A stretch of 51,855 nucleotides of DNA, taken from assembly GCA_948433435.1 (NCBI GenBank), contig CAOJDX010000007.1, forward strand, positions 1-51,855, given 5' to 3'. Positions 36,679 through 44,768 of this stretch are shown here, one piece after another. The DNA comes from an uncultured Clostridia bacterium (GTDB taxonomy: Bacteria; Bacillota_I; Bacilli_A; RF39; UBA660). Numbering within the stretch: the stretch's first letter is position 1; each line of letters opens with the position of its first letter. The notes under the pieces are model-generated. The model worked only from the letters and a program-made list of their open reading frames with translations. It was not told the DNA's origin and made no database searches. The translations under genes were made by a program, and so were the position numbers.

Positions 36679-37559
36679 GAGTAGGATTTGTTAGTTTGGT
36701 TGGAAGACCTAATGTAGGAAAAAGTACGTTAATGAATCGTATTTTAAAAATGAAACTTGCTATTACTAGTGATAAGGTAGGAACTACTAGAAATATTATT
36801 AATGGAATTTATAATGATCTTGATAGTCAGATTATTTTTGTTGATACTCCTGGAATTCATAAACCTAGTAATAAACTTGATAACCTATTAAATCGAAAAA
36901 GTTATGCTAATACTGATGGAGTTGATGTGATTTTATTTTTAGTAGATGGATCAACAGGAATTGGAAAAGGTGATCAATTTATTTTAGAAAAACTTAAAGG
37001 AATAGAGACACCAGTGTTTTTAGTTATAAATAAAATTGATCGTGTTAGTCGAGAGCATCTTTTAAAAGAAATAGATCAAGCAAAAGATCTTTATCCCTTT
37101 CAAGAAATTATTCCTATTTCGGCGATAAAGGATGATAATATTAATGAGTTGAAAAAAACTATAAAAAAATATTTGCCAGAACAAGAAAAAATATATTCTG
37201 AAGATGAACTTACTAATGTATCTAGTAAATTTATAGCGAGCGAAATGGTAAGAGAAAAGATATTGGCTCTTACCCATAATGAAGTTCCTCATACAGTAAC
37301 TTGTTATACAGAACAATTTAAAGAAGAAAAAGATGTAATTCATATTCATGTTTTGGTCGTTGTTGAAAGGGATAATTTGAAAAAAATTATTATTGGAAAG
37401 GGTGGAAAGCTTTTAAAAGAAGTAGGAACCTTAGCCAGACATGATTTAGAAGTTTTTTTTGGAAAAAGGGTTTATTTAGAGACTTATGTGAAAACTTTGA
37501 AAAATTGGCGAGAAGAAGAAAAGTATTTTCTAGAATTAGGTTTGAAAGAAGATGAATAA
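36675..37559 (+). CDS. era: GTPase Era
   Basis: A 294-residue essential GTPase that binds the 3' end of 16S rRNA during 30S assembly. G1 is GRPNVGKST, G3 is DTPGIHKP, G4 is NKID. The KH domain follows (IIIGKGGKLLKEVGTLARHDLE). Complete length. It starts inside the last codons of cdd, so the genes are coupled. Confidence 0.97.
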   Translation: MRVGFVSLVGRPNVGKSTLMNRILKMKLAITSDKVGTTRNIINGIYNDLDSQIIFVDTPGIHKPSNKLDNLLNRKSYANTDGVDVILFLVDGSTGIGKGDQFILEKLKGIETPVFLVINKIDRVSREHLLKEIDQAKDLYPFQEIIPISAIKDDNINELKKTIKKYLPEQEKIYSEDELTNVSSKFIASEMVREKILALTHNEVPHTVTCYTEQFKEEKDVIHIHVLVVVERDNLKKIIIGKGGKLLKEVGTLARHDLEVFFGKRVYLETYVKTLKNWREEEKYFLELGLKEDE

Positions 37560-37601
37560 AAAATAATGGAAATCACCAATATAATAATAGAGGTGATTTT
37601 T

Positions 37602-37703
37602 ATGAAAAATTTAACATGGAAATTATTTAAAGAAACGGGAGATATTAAGTATTATTTTTTATATTTAAAATTTAAGGGAGAAGAGGATGAAAGTAGCGAT
37701 TGA
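37602..37703 (+). CDS. yqzL: YqzL family small protein
   Basis: A 33-residue protein between era and recO, too short for most ORF calling. Its sequence starts MKNLTWKLFKETGDIKYYFL. This matches the YqzL pattern (FTWKVFSQTGNIDTYLL in Bacillus) at the same genomic place. The role is unknown. It has its own TATAAT (37580-37585) and GAGGTGAT (37590-37597). The 3' end overlaps recO by 17 bases. Confidence 0.85.
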   Translation: MKNLTWKLFKETGDIKYYFLYLKFKGEEDESSD

Positions 37704-38436
37704 ATGTGTTTATGGAATCGTATTGAGCGATGTTAATTATAGTGAATCTAGCAAAATTTTAAATATTTTAACGAAGGAATATGGACTTATTGGAGTTATT
37801 GCTAAAGGCTGTCGGAATATGAAAAGTAAATTAAGAGGAGTTAGTCGTAAACTACTTTATGGAAAATTTCATATTTATTATAAAAAGGATGGTTTATCTA
37901 CATTGATAGGAGTTGATCTTATTAATAGTTATTCCAAAATTTTGAGTAATCTAACTAGCATTAGTTATGCAACCTATCTTTTAGAGTTAACTAATCAAGT
38001 AATTAAACAAAGTGAAAGTAATGAAATTTTTCAACTATTGAGAAGTGGTTTGGATAAAATTAATGATGGTTTTTCTCCTTTTATTATTACCAATATTTTA
38101 GAACTTAAGTATTTAGATTATTTGGGAGTGAGACCTAATATTGATTGTTGTAATTTATGTGGTAGTAATAAAAATATTTTAACTATTGATACTCAATCAG
38201 GTGGTTTTGTTTGTCAAAATTGTTATTTTGAAGGATATATTGTAAAAGATATTACAATAAAATTACTTCGTATGTTTTATTATGTAGATATTGATAAGAT
38301 TAGTAAAATTGAAATTAAAAAAGAAAATTTAACAGAAATTAATTATTTTTTAGAGGAATATTACGAAAAATATACAGGTCTTTACTTGAAGAGTAAAAAA
38401 ATGTTAGAAAAAATTACAAATTTTGTAGAAAGTTAA
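37687..38436 (+). CDS. recO: DNA repair protein RecO
   Basis: A 249-residue recombination mediator that helps RecF/RecR load RecA. It has an N-terminal OB domain (VYGIVLSDVNYSESSKILNI, EYGLIGVIAKGCR) and a C-terminal domain with a four-Cys zinc site (CNLCG and CQNC). Usual size. It overlaps yqzL; GGGAGAAGAGG lies before the ATG. Confidence 0.95.
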   Translation: MKVAIECVYGIVLSDVNYSESSKILNILTKEYGLIGVIAKGCRNMKSKLRGVSRKLLYGKFHIYYKKDGLSTLIGVDLINSYSKILSNLTSISYATYLLELTNQVIKQSESNEIFQLLRSGLDKINDGFSPFIITNILELKYLDYLGVRPNIDCCNLCGSNKNILTIDTQSGGFVCQNCYFEGYIVKDITIKLLRMFYYVDIDKISKIEIKKENLTEINYFLEEYYEKYTGLYLKSKKMLEKITNFVES

Positions 38437-38477
38437 ATTTATCTGTGTTAGAATTGAAGAAGATAGGTGATGCTTTT

Positions 38478-39062
38478 ATGAAGAAGGATAAATTTGATTT
38501 TCGTAGTTTAGATTTGAGTGATAAAAAACAGATTAAAATGTTAGCTCTTGTTATTGTGATGACATGTATTGTACTTATTGGGACAAGTTATGCTTGGTTT
38601 GTTGTTTCTAGAGAAGGTGGGAAGCAGGTTAGTGTGGTAGCTGGTACTTTGGATTTATCTTATGATGATTCTACTGGAAATACAATTACCTTAGTTGATC
38701 AGGTGCCAATTAGTGATGAAGATGGACTTACTTCTACTGGATATACCTTTGAAATTAGAAATACAGGAAATATTGAAACGGAATATTCTATATATTTAGA
38801 TAATGTTGATTTAGTAAGTGGAGAAGTTCGTTTAGATGATCAGTATGTTAAATATAGTTTAACTAAGAATAATGCTACACCTTCTGTTAGTCTTGTTAAC
38901 GGTTTGACTAATGGGGTATTAGATAGTGGTAAGTTAGGAGTAGGTAGTACTAATACTTATACATTAAGAGTTTGGTTAGATGAAAATAACTTTAATAGTG
39001 ATGCAACTAATAAGACTTTTAAAAAGACATTAAGAGTAGAAGCCTCTCAAGTTACCAAATAA
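38478..39062 (+). CDS. TasA-like secreted protein
   Basis: A 194-residue exported protein, the third of its kind here. The hydrophobic segment (about residues 21-37) ends in GTSYAWFVV, the SipW-like pattern. The mature part opens VVAGTLDLSYDDSTG, which is very like the AGTLDLSA of TasA, and continues beta-rich and cysteine-free to LRVWLDENNF. It is probably a fibre or matrix subunit. GGTGAT at 38466-38471 decides for ATG 38478. It is more TasA-like than the other two copies. Confidence 0.75.
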   Translation: MKKDKFDFRSLDLSDKKQIKMLALVIVMTCIVLIGTSYAWFVVSREGGKQVSVVAGTLDLSYDDSTGNTITLVDQVPISDEDGLTSTGYTFEIRNTGNIETEYSIYLDNVDLVSGEVRLDDQYVKYSLTKNNATPSVSLVNGLTNGVLDSGKLGVGSTNTYTLRVWLDENNFNSDATNKTFKKTLRVEASQVTK

Positions 39063-39081
39063 AAAGGAATAACCTATTTGT

Positions 39082-39118
39082 AAAGAGAAAATATTAAAAG
39101 TATTATTCTCTTTTCTTT
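39082..39118 (+). terminator. Terminator after the third TasA-like gene
   Basis: AAAGAGAA (39082-39089) pairs with TTCTCTTT (39106-39113), followed by T-rich sequence. Confidence 0.7.
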
Positions 39119-39148
39119 TATTATGATCTTATAGAAATGAGTGATATT

Positions 39149-39835
39149 ATGCAGAAATTTATCATGAAAAATAATATTGAAAAAGTATTAAGAGGAGATA
39201 ATACAGTATTTTTAAATCCAATAGAGGCAAATAATATTGAAAAGCAATTAAGAAAAATGAATTGTGAGGTTCATCTTTTTAAATTATTTGCAGAAAGTGA
39301 AAAAATTATTTTATATCAGAAAGAGTTTCATCTTACTTTATTTGAAATAAAGAGTGCTACTTTACTTACTCATCAGCAAATATTGGGAAGTTTATTTAGT
39401 CATCAATTAAAAGAAGAAATGTTTGGGGATATTGTTATTGGTGATCACTATTATATTGTAGTTTTAGATCAAATTAAAGAATATATGCTTCGACAATTTC
39501 GGAAAGTTGGGAATGTTAGAATAGAACTTATTGAGAGACCTTTAAATATAGTTAGTAATTTTCAATTATCTTATCAGGATATTTTTCTTAATGTTACTTC
39601 TTTAAGAATAGATACTGTGATTGCTAGAATTATTCCTACTAGCAGAAGTATTAGTAAAGGTATGATTGAAGATGAAAAGGTATTTGTTAATTATCAAGTT
39701 TTGAAGAATACTAATTATATCTTAAAAGAAAATGATATTTTTTCAGTTAGAAGAATTGGAAAGTTTAAATTTATTGAAGTTTCTTATGTTAGTAAGAATA
39801 ATAAGTATCATATTTTTATTAAAAAGTATAAATAA
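39149..39835 (+). CDS. YlmH-like S4-domain RNA-binding protein
   Basis: A 228-residue protein resembling YlmH: an N-terminal domain with VFLNPIEANNIEKQLRKM, a middle segment (THQQILGSLFSHQL, FGDIVIGDHYYIVV) and a C-terminal S4 RNA-binding domain (LRIDTVIARIIPTSRSISKGMI, VFVNYQV). YlmH binds the 50S subunit and has been linked to ribosome-associated quality control and to division-gene regions. GAGTGAT just before ATG 39149 decides the start; ATG 39137 lies upstream of it. It is away from its usual ylm cluster here. Confidence 0.88.
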   Translation: MQKFIMKNNIEKVLRGDNTVFLNPIEANNIEKQLRKMNCEVHLFKLFAESEKIILYQKEFHLTLFEIKSATLLTHQQILGSLFSHQLKEEMFGDIVIGDHYYIVVLDQIKEYMLRQFRKVGNVRIELIERPLNIVSNFQLSYQDIFLNVTSLRIDTVIARIIPTSRSISKGMIEDEKVFVNYQVLKNTNYILKENDIFSVRRIGKFKFIEVSYVSKNNKYHIFIKKYK

Positions 39836-39851
39836 AAATAAAAAAACTTCT

Positions 39852-39914
39852 TTCGACATAATTCGACAACGTTTTTCAAAAAAATTTGCAATAATTGGAA
39901 AAGTGTGGTATAAT
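39852..39914 (+). promoter_or_regulatory. Tandem Spo0A-box-like sites upstream of a strong promoter
   Basis: TTCGACA occurs at 39852-39858 and again at 39862-39868, ten bases apart (one helical turn). A promoter follows: TTGCAA (39886-39891), 17 bases, TATAAT (39909-39914) with an extended TGG element. TTCGACA is the core of the Spo0A box. The boxes sit about 55-65 bases before the predicted start, where an activator could act. Confidence 0.6.
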
Positions 39915-39945
39915 TAGAAACGTTTTTATGAAAGAAGGGGTATAA

Positions 39946-40479
39946 ATGAAAAAAGAATTTTGTTGCTTTGATACCGAAAAAGGGGATTTTTTACAATTTG
40001 AGTTTACTTTAAAGGAAGAAATAGATGAAAGAAAAGTTGTAGAGTTTTTTAATCAATTTTATGCAGTTAAAATGGATGGTACTTATGCTACTACTAGTGA
40101 ATTTGGTAGAGATAACAATATTGTCAATTTAAAAGAAGAATTCATGAAACTATTAAAATGGAATCAACAAGATGAAATTGATATTTTAAATTTTGAAAGT
40201 ATCTATTCTCTATTTGATATGGATCAACAACGTAAGAACTTGAAACTAGCTTCTTTGATTCAACAGTTTATGAATATGTTTACTATTTCTTTAGTATGCA
40301 GATATCCTCAAAGCACATTTCTTGAATTGGAGAAGATAGCTGATACTAGAATATTTGATGAAGAAAGTCCCAGATTTGAACAGGAAAGAAGAAGTAGTTA
40401 TTTTAATACAAAAATGATGATGTTGATTCAATATAAGTTTTTTAAGGAAGAGGAACCTAAGCAGTTATGTAAGAAATGA
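39946..40479 (+). CDS. Unknown soluble protein behind Spo0A-like boxes
   Basis: No family recognised. A 177-residue cytoplasmic protein with no signal peptide or membrane segment. It has an N-terminal Cys pair (FCCFDTEKGDF), a mid segment YSLFDMDQQRKNLKLASLIQ and a helical C-terminus. AAAGAAGGGG precedes the ATG. Its promoter carries tandem Spo0A-box-like sites, so it may be switched at entry into sporulation or stationary phase. It is a single gene before tRNA-Gln. Confidence 0.7.
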   Translation: MKKEFCCFDTEKGDFLQFEFTLKEEIDERKVVEFFNQFYAVKMDGTYATTSEFGRDNNIVNLKEEFMKLLKWNQQDEIDILNFESIYSLFDMDQQRKNLKLASLIQQFMNMFTISLVCRYPQSTFLELEKIADTRIFDEESPRFEQERRSSYFNTKMMMLIQYKFFKEEEPKQLCKK

Positions 40480-40497
40480 TAGGGTTTCTTTTTTTTC
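40471..40497 (+). terminator. Weak terminator after the gene at 39946
   Basis: AAGAAA (40471-40476) pairs with TTTCTT (40485-40490), followed by a long T run. The stem is short. Confidence 0.45.
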
Positions 40498-40551
40498 TTT
40501 TTTTGGGACTTGAAATTCTTTTTTTTTTAATATAAAATATAGATGTTGAAT

Positions 40552-40626
40552 TGCTCCATAGCCAAGTGGTAAGGCAGTGCGCTCTGACCGCATTATGCGC
40601 TAGTTCGAATCTAGCTGGAGCAGCCA
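40552..40626 (+). tRNA. tRNA-Gln (anticodon CTG)
   Basis: A 75-base cloverleaf with encoded CCA. The acceptor TGCTCCA pairs with TGGAGCA; the D-arm TAGCCAAGTGGTAAGGCA is typical of tRNA-Gln. The anticodon stem is GTGCG/CGCAT with loop CTCTGAC. It starts with U, as bacterial tRNA-Gln does. TTGAAA (40510) and TAAAAT (40533) form its likely promoter. It sits 50 bases before gltX. Confidence 0.95.
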
Positions 40627-40676
40627 ATTTTGTATAGACAGTTTAGGTGCTGTTTTCGATAGATGGAGGATTTATT

Positions 40677-42311
40677 ATGAATGAGGAAGAAAGAAGAGAA
40701 TTAGCTGATTTATTACTTCCTAATATTACAACAACAAGAGATGAGATTGAAGCAAGATATCCTGCAAGAAAATTAAAAGAGGGTGCTAAGGTTACACGTT
40801 TTGCTCCTAGTCCAACGGGATTTATGCATATTGGTAATTTAGAAAGTGCCTTTTTAGATTATATTTTTGCTATTCAAAGTGATGGATATTTTTATGTTCG
40901 ACTTGAGGATACAGATCAAGAAAGATATGTAGAAAAAGCAGATCAATTAATTCAGGAAACTTTAGTTAACTATGGAATAATGCCCAATGAAGGGGCTTTT
41001 TCTTCTGGTGAGTATGGTCCTTATGTTCAAAGTAAGCGTCAAGAGATTTATCAGATATATATTAAAGATTTGCTTATCCACGGACTTGCTTATCCTTGTT
41101 TTATGAGTAAAGAAGAATTGCAGGAGATTAGAGAAGGTCAAGAGTTAAGAAAAGAAGCTATAGGAGTATATGGACATTATGCTGTTGATCGTGATCTTTC
41201 TTTGGAAGAGATAAAAAAACATTTAAGTCAAGGAGATTCTTATGTTATTCGTATTAAGTCTCCAGGAGATATGAATAAGCAAGTTATATTGCATGATCTA
41301 ATTAAAGGAGATATTACTTTACCTGAAAATATTATTGATGAGGTTATTATGAAAAAAGACGGGCTTCCTACTTATCATTTTGCTCATGTGATTGATGATC
41401 ATTTAATGCATACTACAGTTGTTATTCGAGGTGATGAGTGGATTCCTAGTTATCCTAAGCATTTACAGTTATGTCAGATATTGGGCTTTAAAACTTCAAA
41501 ATATGCTCATTATGCACCGCTTACTAAAAAAGAAAATGGAAATGTCAGAAAATTAAGTAAAAGAAAAGATCCAGAATTTTCTGTTAGCTACTATGATGAA
41601 GCTGGAATACCTGTAGAAGCTGTTAAGTTGTTTTTAGCTACTATTATTAATACTAATTTTGAGGAATGGTATTTACAAAATAGTGATAAGTCTTATTTAG
41701 ATTTTCCGTTTTCATTTAAAAAGATGCCAACAGGAGGAACTTTATTTGATACGGAAAAACTTAATAATATTTGTCGTACTTATTTTTCTCGGCTTAAAGC
41801 AGAAGAAATTTATGATGATGGTTTGAAGTTTTATCAAAAGTATGATGAAGAATTTTATCAGATAATGTTGGCTAATAAAGAGAAAGTCATCTGCTTTTTA
41901 GATATTGAAAGAAATGGTAAAAGACCTCGTAAAGATATTGCTACTTATAAAGATATTAAAAAAGAATGTAGTTATATCTTTTCAGACTTATTCTATCAAG
42001 ATGAGACATCTGTTAGAGAAAAAGAGGTTGACTTTGATCTTTTGAATCAATATATGGAAGTATATTCTGATTCTGATAGTCAAGATGAATGGTATCAGAA
42101 AATTCAATTATTAGCTTCTAATCATAGTTATGCTAAAAGTGTAAAGGAATATAAAAATACTCCTGATGTATATAAAGGGCATATTGGTGATATTTGTGAA
42201 GCATTGCGCTATGTGGTAACAGGAAAAACACAAACACCTAATTTGTATGACATCTTAAAAATATTAGGAAAAGATGAGATTAAAAAGAGAATAAACTTTT
42301 ATCAAAAATAG
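40677..42311 (+). CDS. gltX: Glutamyl-tRNA synthetase
   Basis: A 544-residue class I synthetase charging tRNA-Glu. The HIGH motif is RFAPSPTGFMHIGNL, the KMSKS-like motif is VRKLSKRKDPE, and VRLEDTDQERY and HVIDDHLMHTTVVIRGDEW are present. About 38 residues precede the catalytic core (LLLPNITTTRDEIEARYP), more than in the Bacillus enzyme. No glutaminyl-tRNA synthetase is in the window. In most Bacillota GltX also misacylates tRNA-Gln, which GatCAB then amidates; the neighbouring tRNA-Gln fits that. ATG 40677 follows GGAGG. Confidence 0.95.
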   Translation: MNEEERRELADLLLPNITTTRDEIEARYPARKLKEGAKVTRFAPSPTGFMHIGNLESAFLDYIFAIQSDGYFYVRLEDTDQERYVEKADQLIQETLVNYGIMPNEGAFSSGEYGPYVQSKRQEIYQIYIKDLLIHGLAYPCFMSKEELQEIREGQELRKEAIGVYGHYAVDRDLSLEEIKKHLSQGDSYVIRIKSPGDMNKQVILHDLIKGDITLPENIIDEVIMKKDGLPTYHFAHVIDDHLMHTTVVIRGDEWIPSYPKHLQLCQILGFKTSKYAHYAPLTKKENGNVRKLSKRKDPEFSVSYYDEAGIPVEAVKLFLATIINTNFEEWYLQNSDKSYLDFPFSFKKMPTGGTLFDTEKLNNICRTYFSRLKAEEIYDDGLKFYQKYDEEFYQIMLANKEKVICFLDIERNGKRPRKDIATYKDIKKECSYIFSDLFYQDETSVREKEVDFDLLNQYMEVYSDSDSQDEWYQKIQLLASNHSYAKSVKEYKNTPDVYKGHIGDICEALRYVVTGKTQTPNLYDILKILGKDEIKKRINFYQK

Positions 42312-42320
42312 AAGTTATTA

Positions 42321-42356
42321 AAAAAATTACAAATATATATTATTGTAATTTTTTTC
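42321..42356 (+). terminator. gltX terminator
   Basis: AAAAAATTACA (42321-42331) pairs with TGTAATTTTTT (42344-42354), followed by more T. Confidence 0.7.
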
Positions 42357-42381
42357 TTTTTGATTCTATAGTAATACTTTC

Positions 42382-42948
42382 TCATTTTTTAACTGGCCCT
42401 TTTTTTGAATTGTTTTTAAATTCACGGAGACAAAGACAGGTATCTCCTGCTATTGTACTAAGATTATAAAAGTCGGTGCCTATCATTATGATAATATGCT
42501 TGTTTTAGAATACGACACCATTCCTCAAACTCTAGAAGAGTAGTTGGTAAATAGTCAATATAACCGATAGAGGAGATAATACTTTTTTTATCGTAAATAC
42601 TTTGTTAATTGTAAGATTTTCTAAGATTGGCCTGAAAGTGTAATAGGACTCTCCTATGTTGATAGGGCCCCCGATAAATAACAAATTTTATTTTTAGTTG
42701 ATTTACTTTCTACTATTTTTGTATAGAAAAAACAAATATCATTAGGAAAGAGATAATAGCTTGTATTTTTGTTAATTAACTCTTGAACATATTGATAAAA
42801 TTCTAATTCTGAGGTAAAAGATTTTTCCTTTATCTTGTTTTTTTATTCTAAGTGGTAGGTTGATATCGCTTTTTTTTAAATATTCTATACCATTAGGGTG
42901 ACTATTATTAGTAAATATTTCTATATCATCATCTAAAAAATTGTTCAT
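42382..42948 (-). pseudogene. Decayed gene of unknown function
   Basis: A reverse-strand coding remnant of about 188 codons. It has a good start (AAGGAG before ATG 42948; MNNFLDDDIEIFTNN) but needs several frame changes to join the readable pieces: SELEFYQYVQELINKNTSYY, then GYIDYLPTTLLEFEEWCRIL, then FYNLSTIAGDTCLCLREFKN, ending at TCA 42382-42384. In-frame stops (tandem TAG) lie between them. No family recognised. It fills most of the gap between gltX and the acetyltransferase gene. Confidence 0.65.
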
Positions 42949-43022
42949 GGTTAGTTCTCCTTCTAAGCTTAATTATATGGGAAAAGGAAAACAGTGTCAA
43001 TTTACAATATTTTCTTTTGTTT

Positions 43023-43044
43023 TTCGACAAATTTATTGTATAAT
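43023..43044 (+). promoter_or_regulatory. Single Spo0A-box-like site next to a -10
   Basis: TTCGACA (43023-43029) lies ten bases before TATAAT (43039-43044), where the -35 is poor. A single heptamer is expected by chance several times in DNA of this size, so this is weak on its own. Confidence 0.25.
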
Positions 43045-43107
43045 GATAGTAAGGTTAGAATATGCGTATTCTGATTATAAGTAATAGAAGTTTTGGAGGT
43101 TTTAATA

Positions 43108-43572
43108 ATGAATGAAGTACAAGCAGTTTTTAGAAAAGCAGATATTAATGATGTAGAAAATATTATAGAATTATGTAACGAATGTTTTAATGAAGAAACA
43201 AACTTGGAATATGCTAAAAGGGTATTTCAGGAAACAATGAATGACGATAAACATATTTATCTAGTTGGTATTATGGATCAAAAGGTAGTTGCTCATGTTA
43301 AGATTACAATTATTCCTACCATTTATGAAGAGATGAATACTTATGCTATTGTGAATCATGTATGTGTAAAACCAGAATATAGACGTCATAATTTGGCTAC
43401 TCAGATGTTAGATGAAGTGTTTGCAATTTGTAAAGAAAAGGGTTGTAAAAAAGTAGAATTATGGTCAAATAATTTTAGACAAGCTGCTCATGCTTGTTAT
43501 AAAAATTATGGTTTTGTTGTAGAAGATGCTAAATTCTTTTCAAAGTCAGTTTTATCTAAAGAAGTAATTTAA
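43108..43572 (+). CDS. GNAT family N-acetyltransferase
   Basis: A 154-residue acetyl-CoA-dependent acetyltransferase. It has FRKADINDVENIIELCNECF at the start. The acetyl-CoA loop is in VNHVCVKPEYRRHNLATQML (R-x-x-x-L-A variant of the usual RGxGxG/A). WSNNFRQAAHACYKNYGF is the late motif. Substrate unknown. The start is ATG 43108 because GGAGG precedes it; TTG 43093 overlaps that site. It is followed after nine bases by the unknown gene at 43582. Confidence 0.88.
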   Translation: MNEVQAVFRKADINDVENIIELCNECFNEETNLEYAKRVFQETMNDDKHIYLVGIMDQKVVAHVKITIIPTIYEEMNTYAIVNHVCVKPEYRRHNLATQMLDEVFAICKEKGCKKVELWSNNFRQAAHACYKNYGFVVEDAKFFSKSVLSKEVI

Positions 43573-43581
43573 GGGGGATAT

Positions 43582-44763
43582 ATGAAAATTAGTAATGTTT
43601 ATATAGGTGGTTGGTTTCAAAGAACAATGTTGCAACTATCTGAAATATATGATTTTTTAAGAGAGTGCAAATCACAGTTGGCTCTTGATCCAGAAAGATT
43701 AGATGAATTACGTAAGGATTTAGAAATTGGTAAAATTGATTATGGAGTTGCAGGGGAAGAGTATATTGAATTTACAACGGCACTTAATATTAAAGTAAAG
43801 ATTTTCGAGGATGGATTAATTATTCTTAACAATCAAAAAGTAAGTGAAGATACTTTATTTGCTGATATTGATCATGTAACTGATTATTATGAAAATAAAT
43901 TATCAAGGGCTTTTAATTATTTATTTAGTTTGGGAGCTCCTGTTCCTAAGGAACTTGCTAATATTGAAAGTGTTTACCCTTATTTTGTAGTTTGTGACAA
44001 TGCTACAAAAGATGAAATTTCAGAACTATTGTCAAGAACAGAGAAACAAAAATATTTTGAATTTAATAATGATAAATATGATGTGATTAGAGGTGATAAA
44101 TACTACTTTGTGAATAATAAAAAACAATCTTTTGATAATATTGAGCGATATATCGAAGAACAAGTATTTATTCGTGAATTTAAAGGACAGTTACATAGAT
44201 ATTTGAATATTCATCGAATTATTTGGGAAAAAATTGATGTTGTAAAAGAAAATGCTAATGTTAAAGGTTCAGAAATTGTTAAATTTACTTCAAAACTTGA
44301 GGGTTATGCAAAGACTATTAACTTGATTGATGGAAGAATTAATCAAATGAGTACTTATATTTCAACGAGAGAAAAGATTGCTAAGAGTGATCAAGAGTTA
44401 TCAGAATTTTTAGCTATATCTGGATATCGTTATGAAACATTAAAAGATACTTTAGATTATATTAAATCTTTATGGAATATGACTAAAAATTACGTTTCTT
44501 CTGCTCAGAAATTGTTTGAAGGAATTAAACAGGACGTTACATCTAGCTCAGTTAATAGTTTAACAATTGTTACTTCTATGAGTGCAGGAGCATCGATTAT
44601 TAGTTTACTAACAGAAACAAAACCAGAATTTACTGTGTTTGGAGTGCTTTATTTCTTTATTTTGGCTTTTATAGGTTGGGGTTCTACAAAATTACTTAGT
44701 ACAATTTCTAGTAATAGAAAATATGAAGTTAGTGATGTAGAATTTGAAAAAGATATTAAGTAG
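43582..44763 (+). CDS. Unknown protein with a C-terminal two-helix membrane anchor
   Basis: No family recognised. A 393-residue protein with a long cytoplasmic region, helical and probably coiled coil from about residue 200 to 315. Two membrane helices near the C-terminus follow (about 319-340 and 349-371; VFGVLYFFILAFIGWGSTKLL). The layout is like CorA-type or RMD1-type proteins, but I see no GMN motif. It lies nine bases after the acetyltransferase and five before the ABC exporter, so it is probably in one operon with them. AAGGGGG precedes the ATG. Confidence 0.75.
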   Translation: MKISNVYIGGWFQRTMLQLSEIYDFLRECKSQLALDPERLDELRKDLEIGKIDYGVAGEEYIEFTTALNIKVKIFEDGLIILNNQKVSEDTLFADIDHVTDYYENKLSRAFNYLFSLGAPVPKELANIESVYPYFVVCDNATKDEISELLSRTEKQKYFEFNNDKYDVIRGDKYYFVNNKKQSFDNIERYIEEQVFIREFKGQLHRYLNIHRIIWEKIDVVKENANVKGSEIVKFTSKLEGYAKTINLIDGRINQMSTYISTREKIAKSDQELSEFLAISGYRYETLKDTLDYIKSLWNMTKNYVSSAQKLFEGIKQDVTSSSVNSLTIVTSMSAGASIISLLTETKPEFTVFGVLYFFILAFIGWGSTKLLSTISSNRKYEVSDVEFEKDIK

Positions 44764-44768
44764 GTAGT

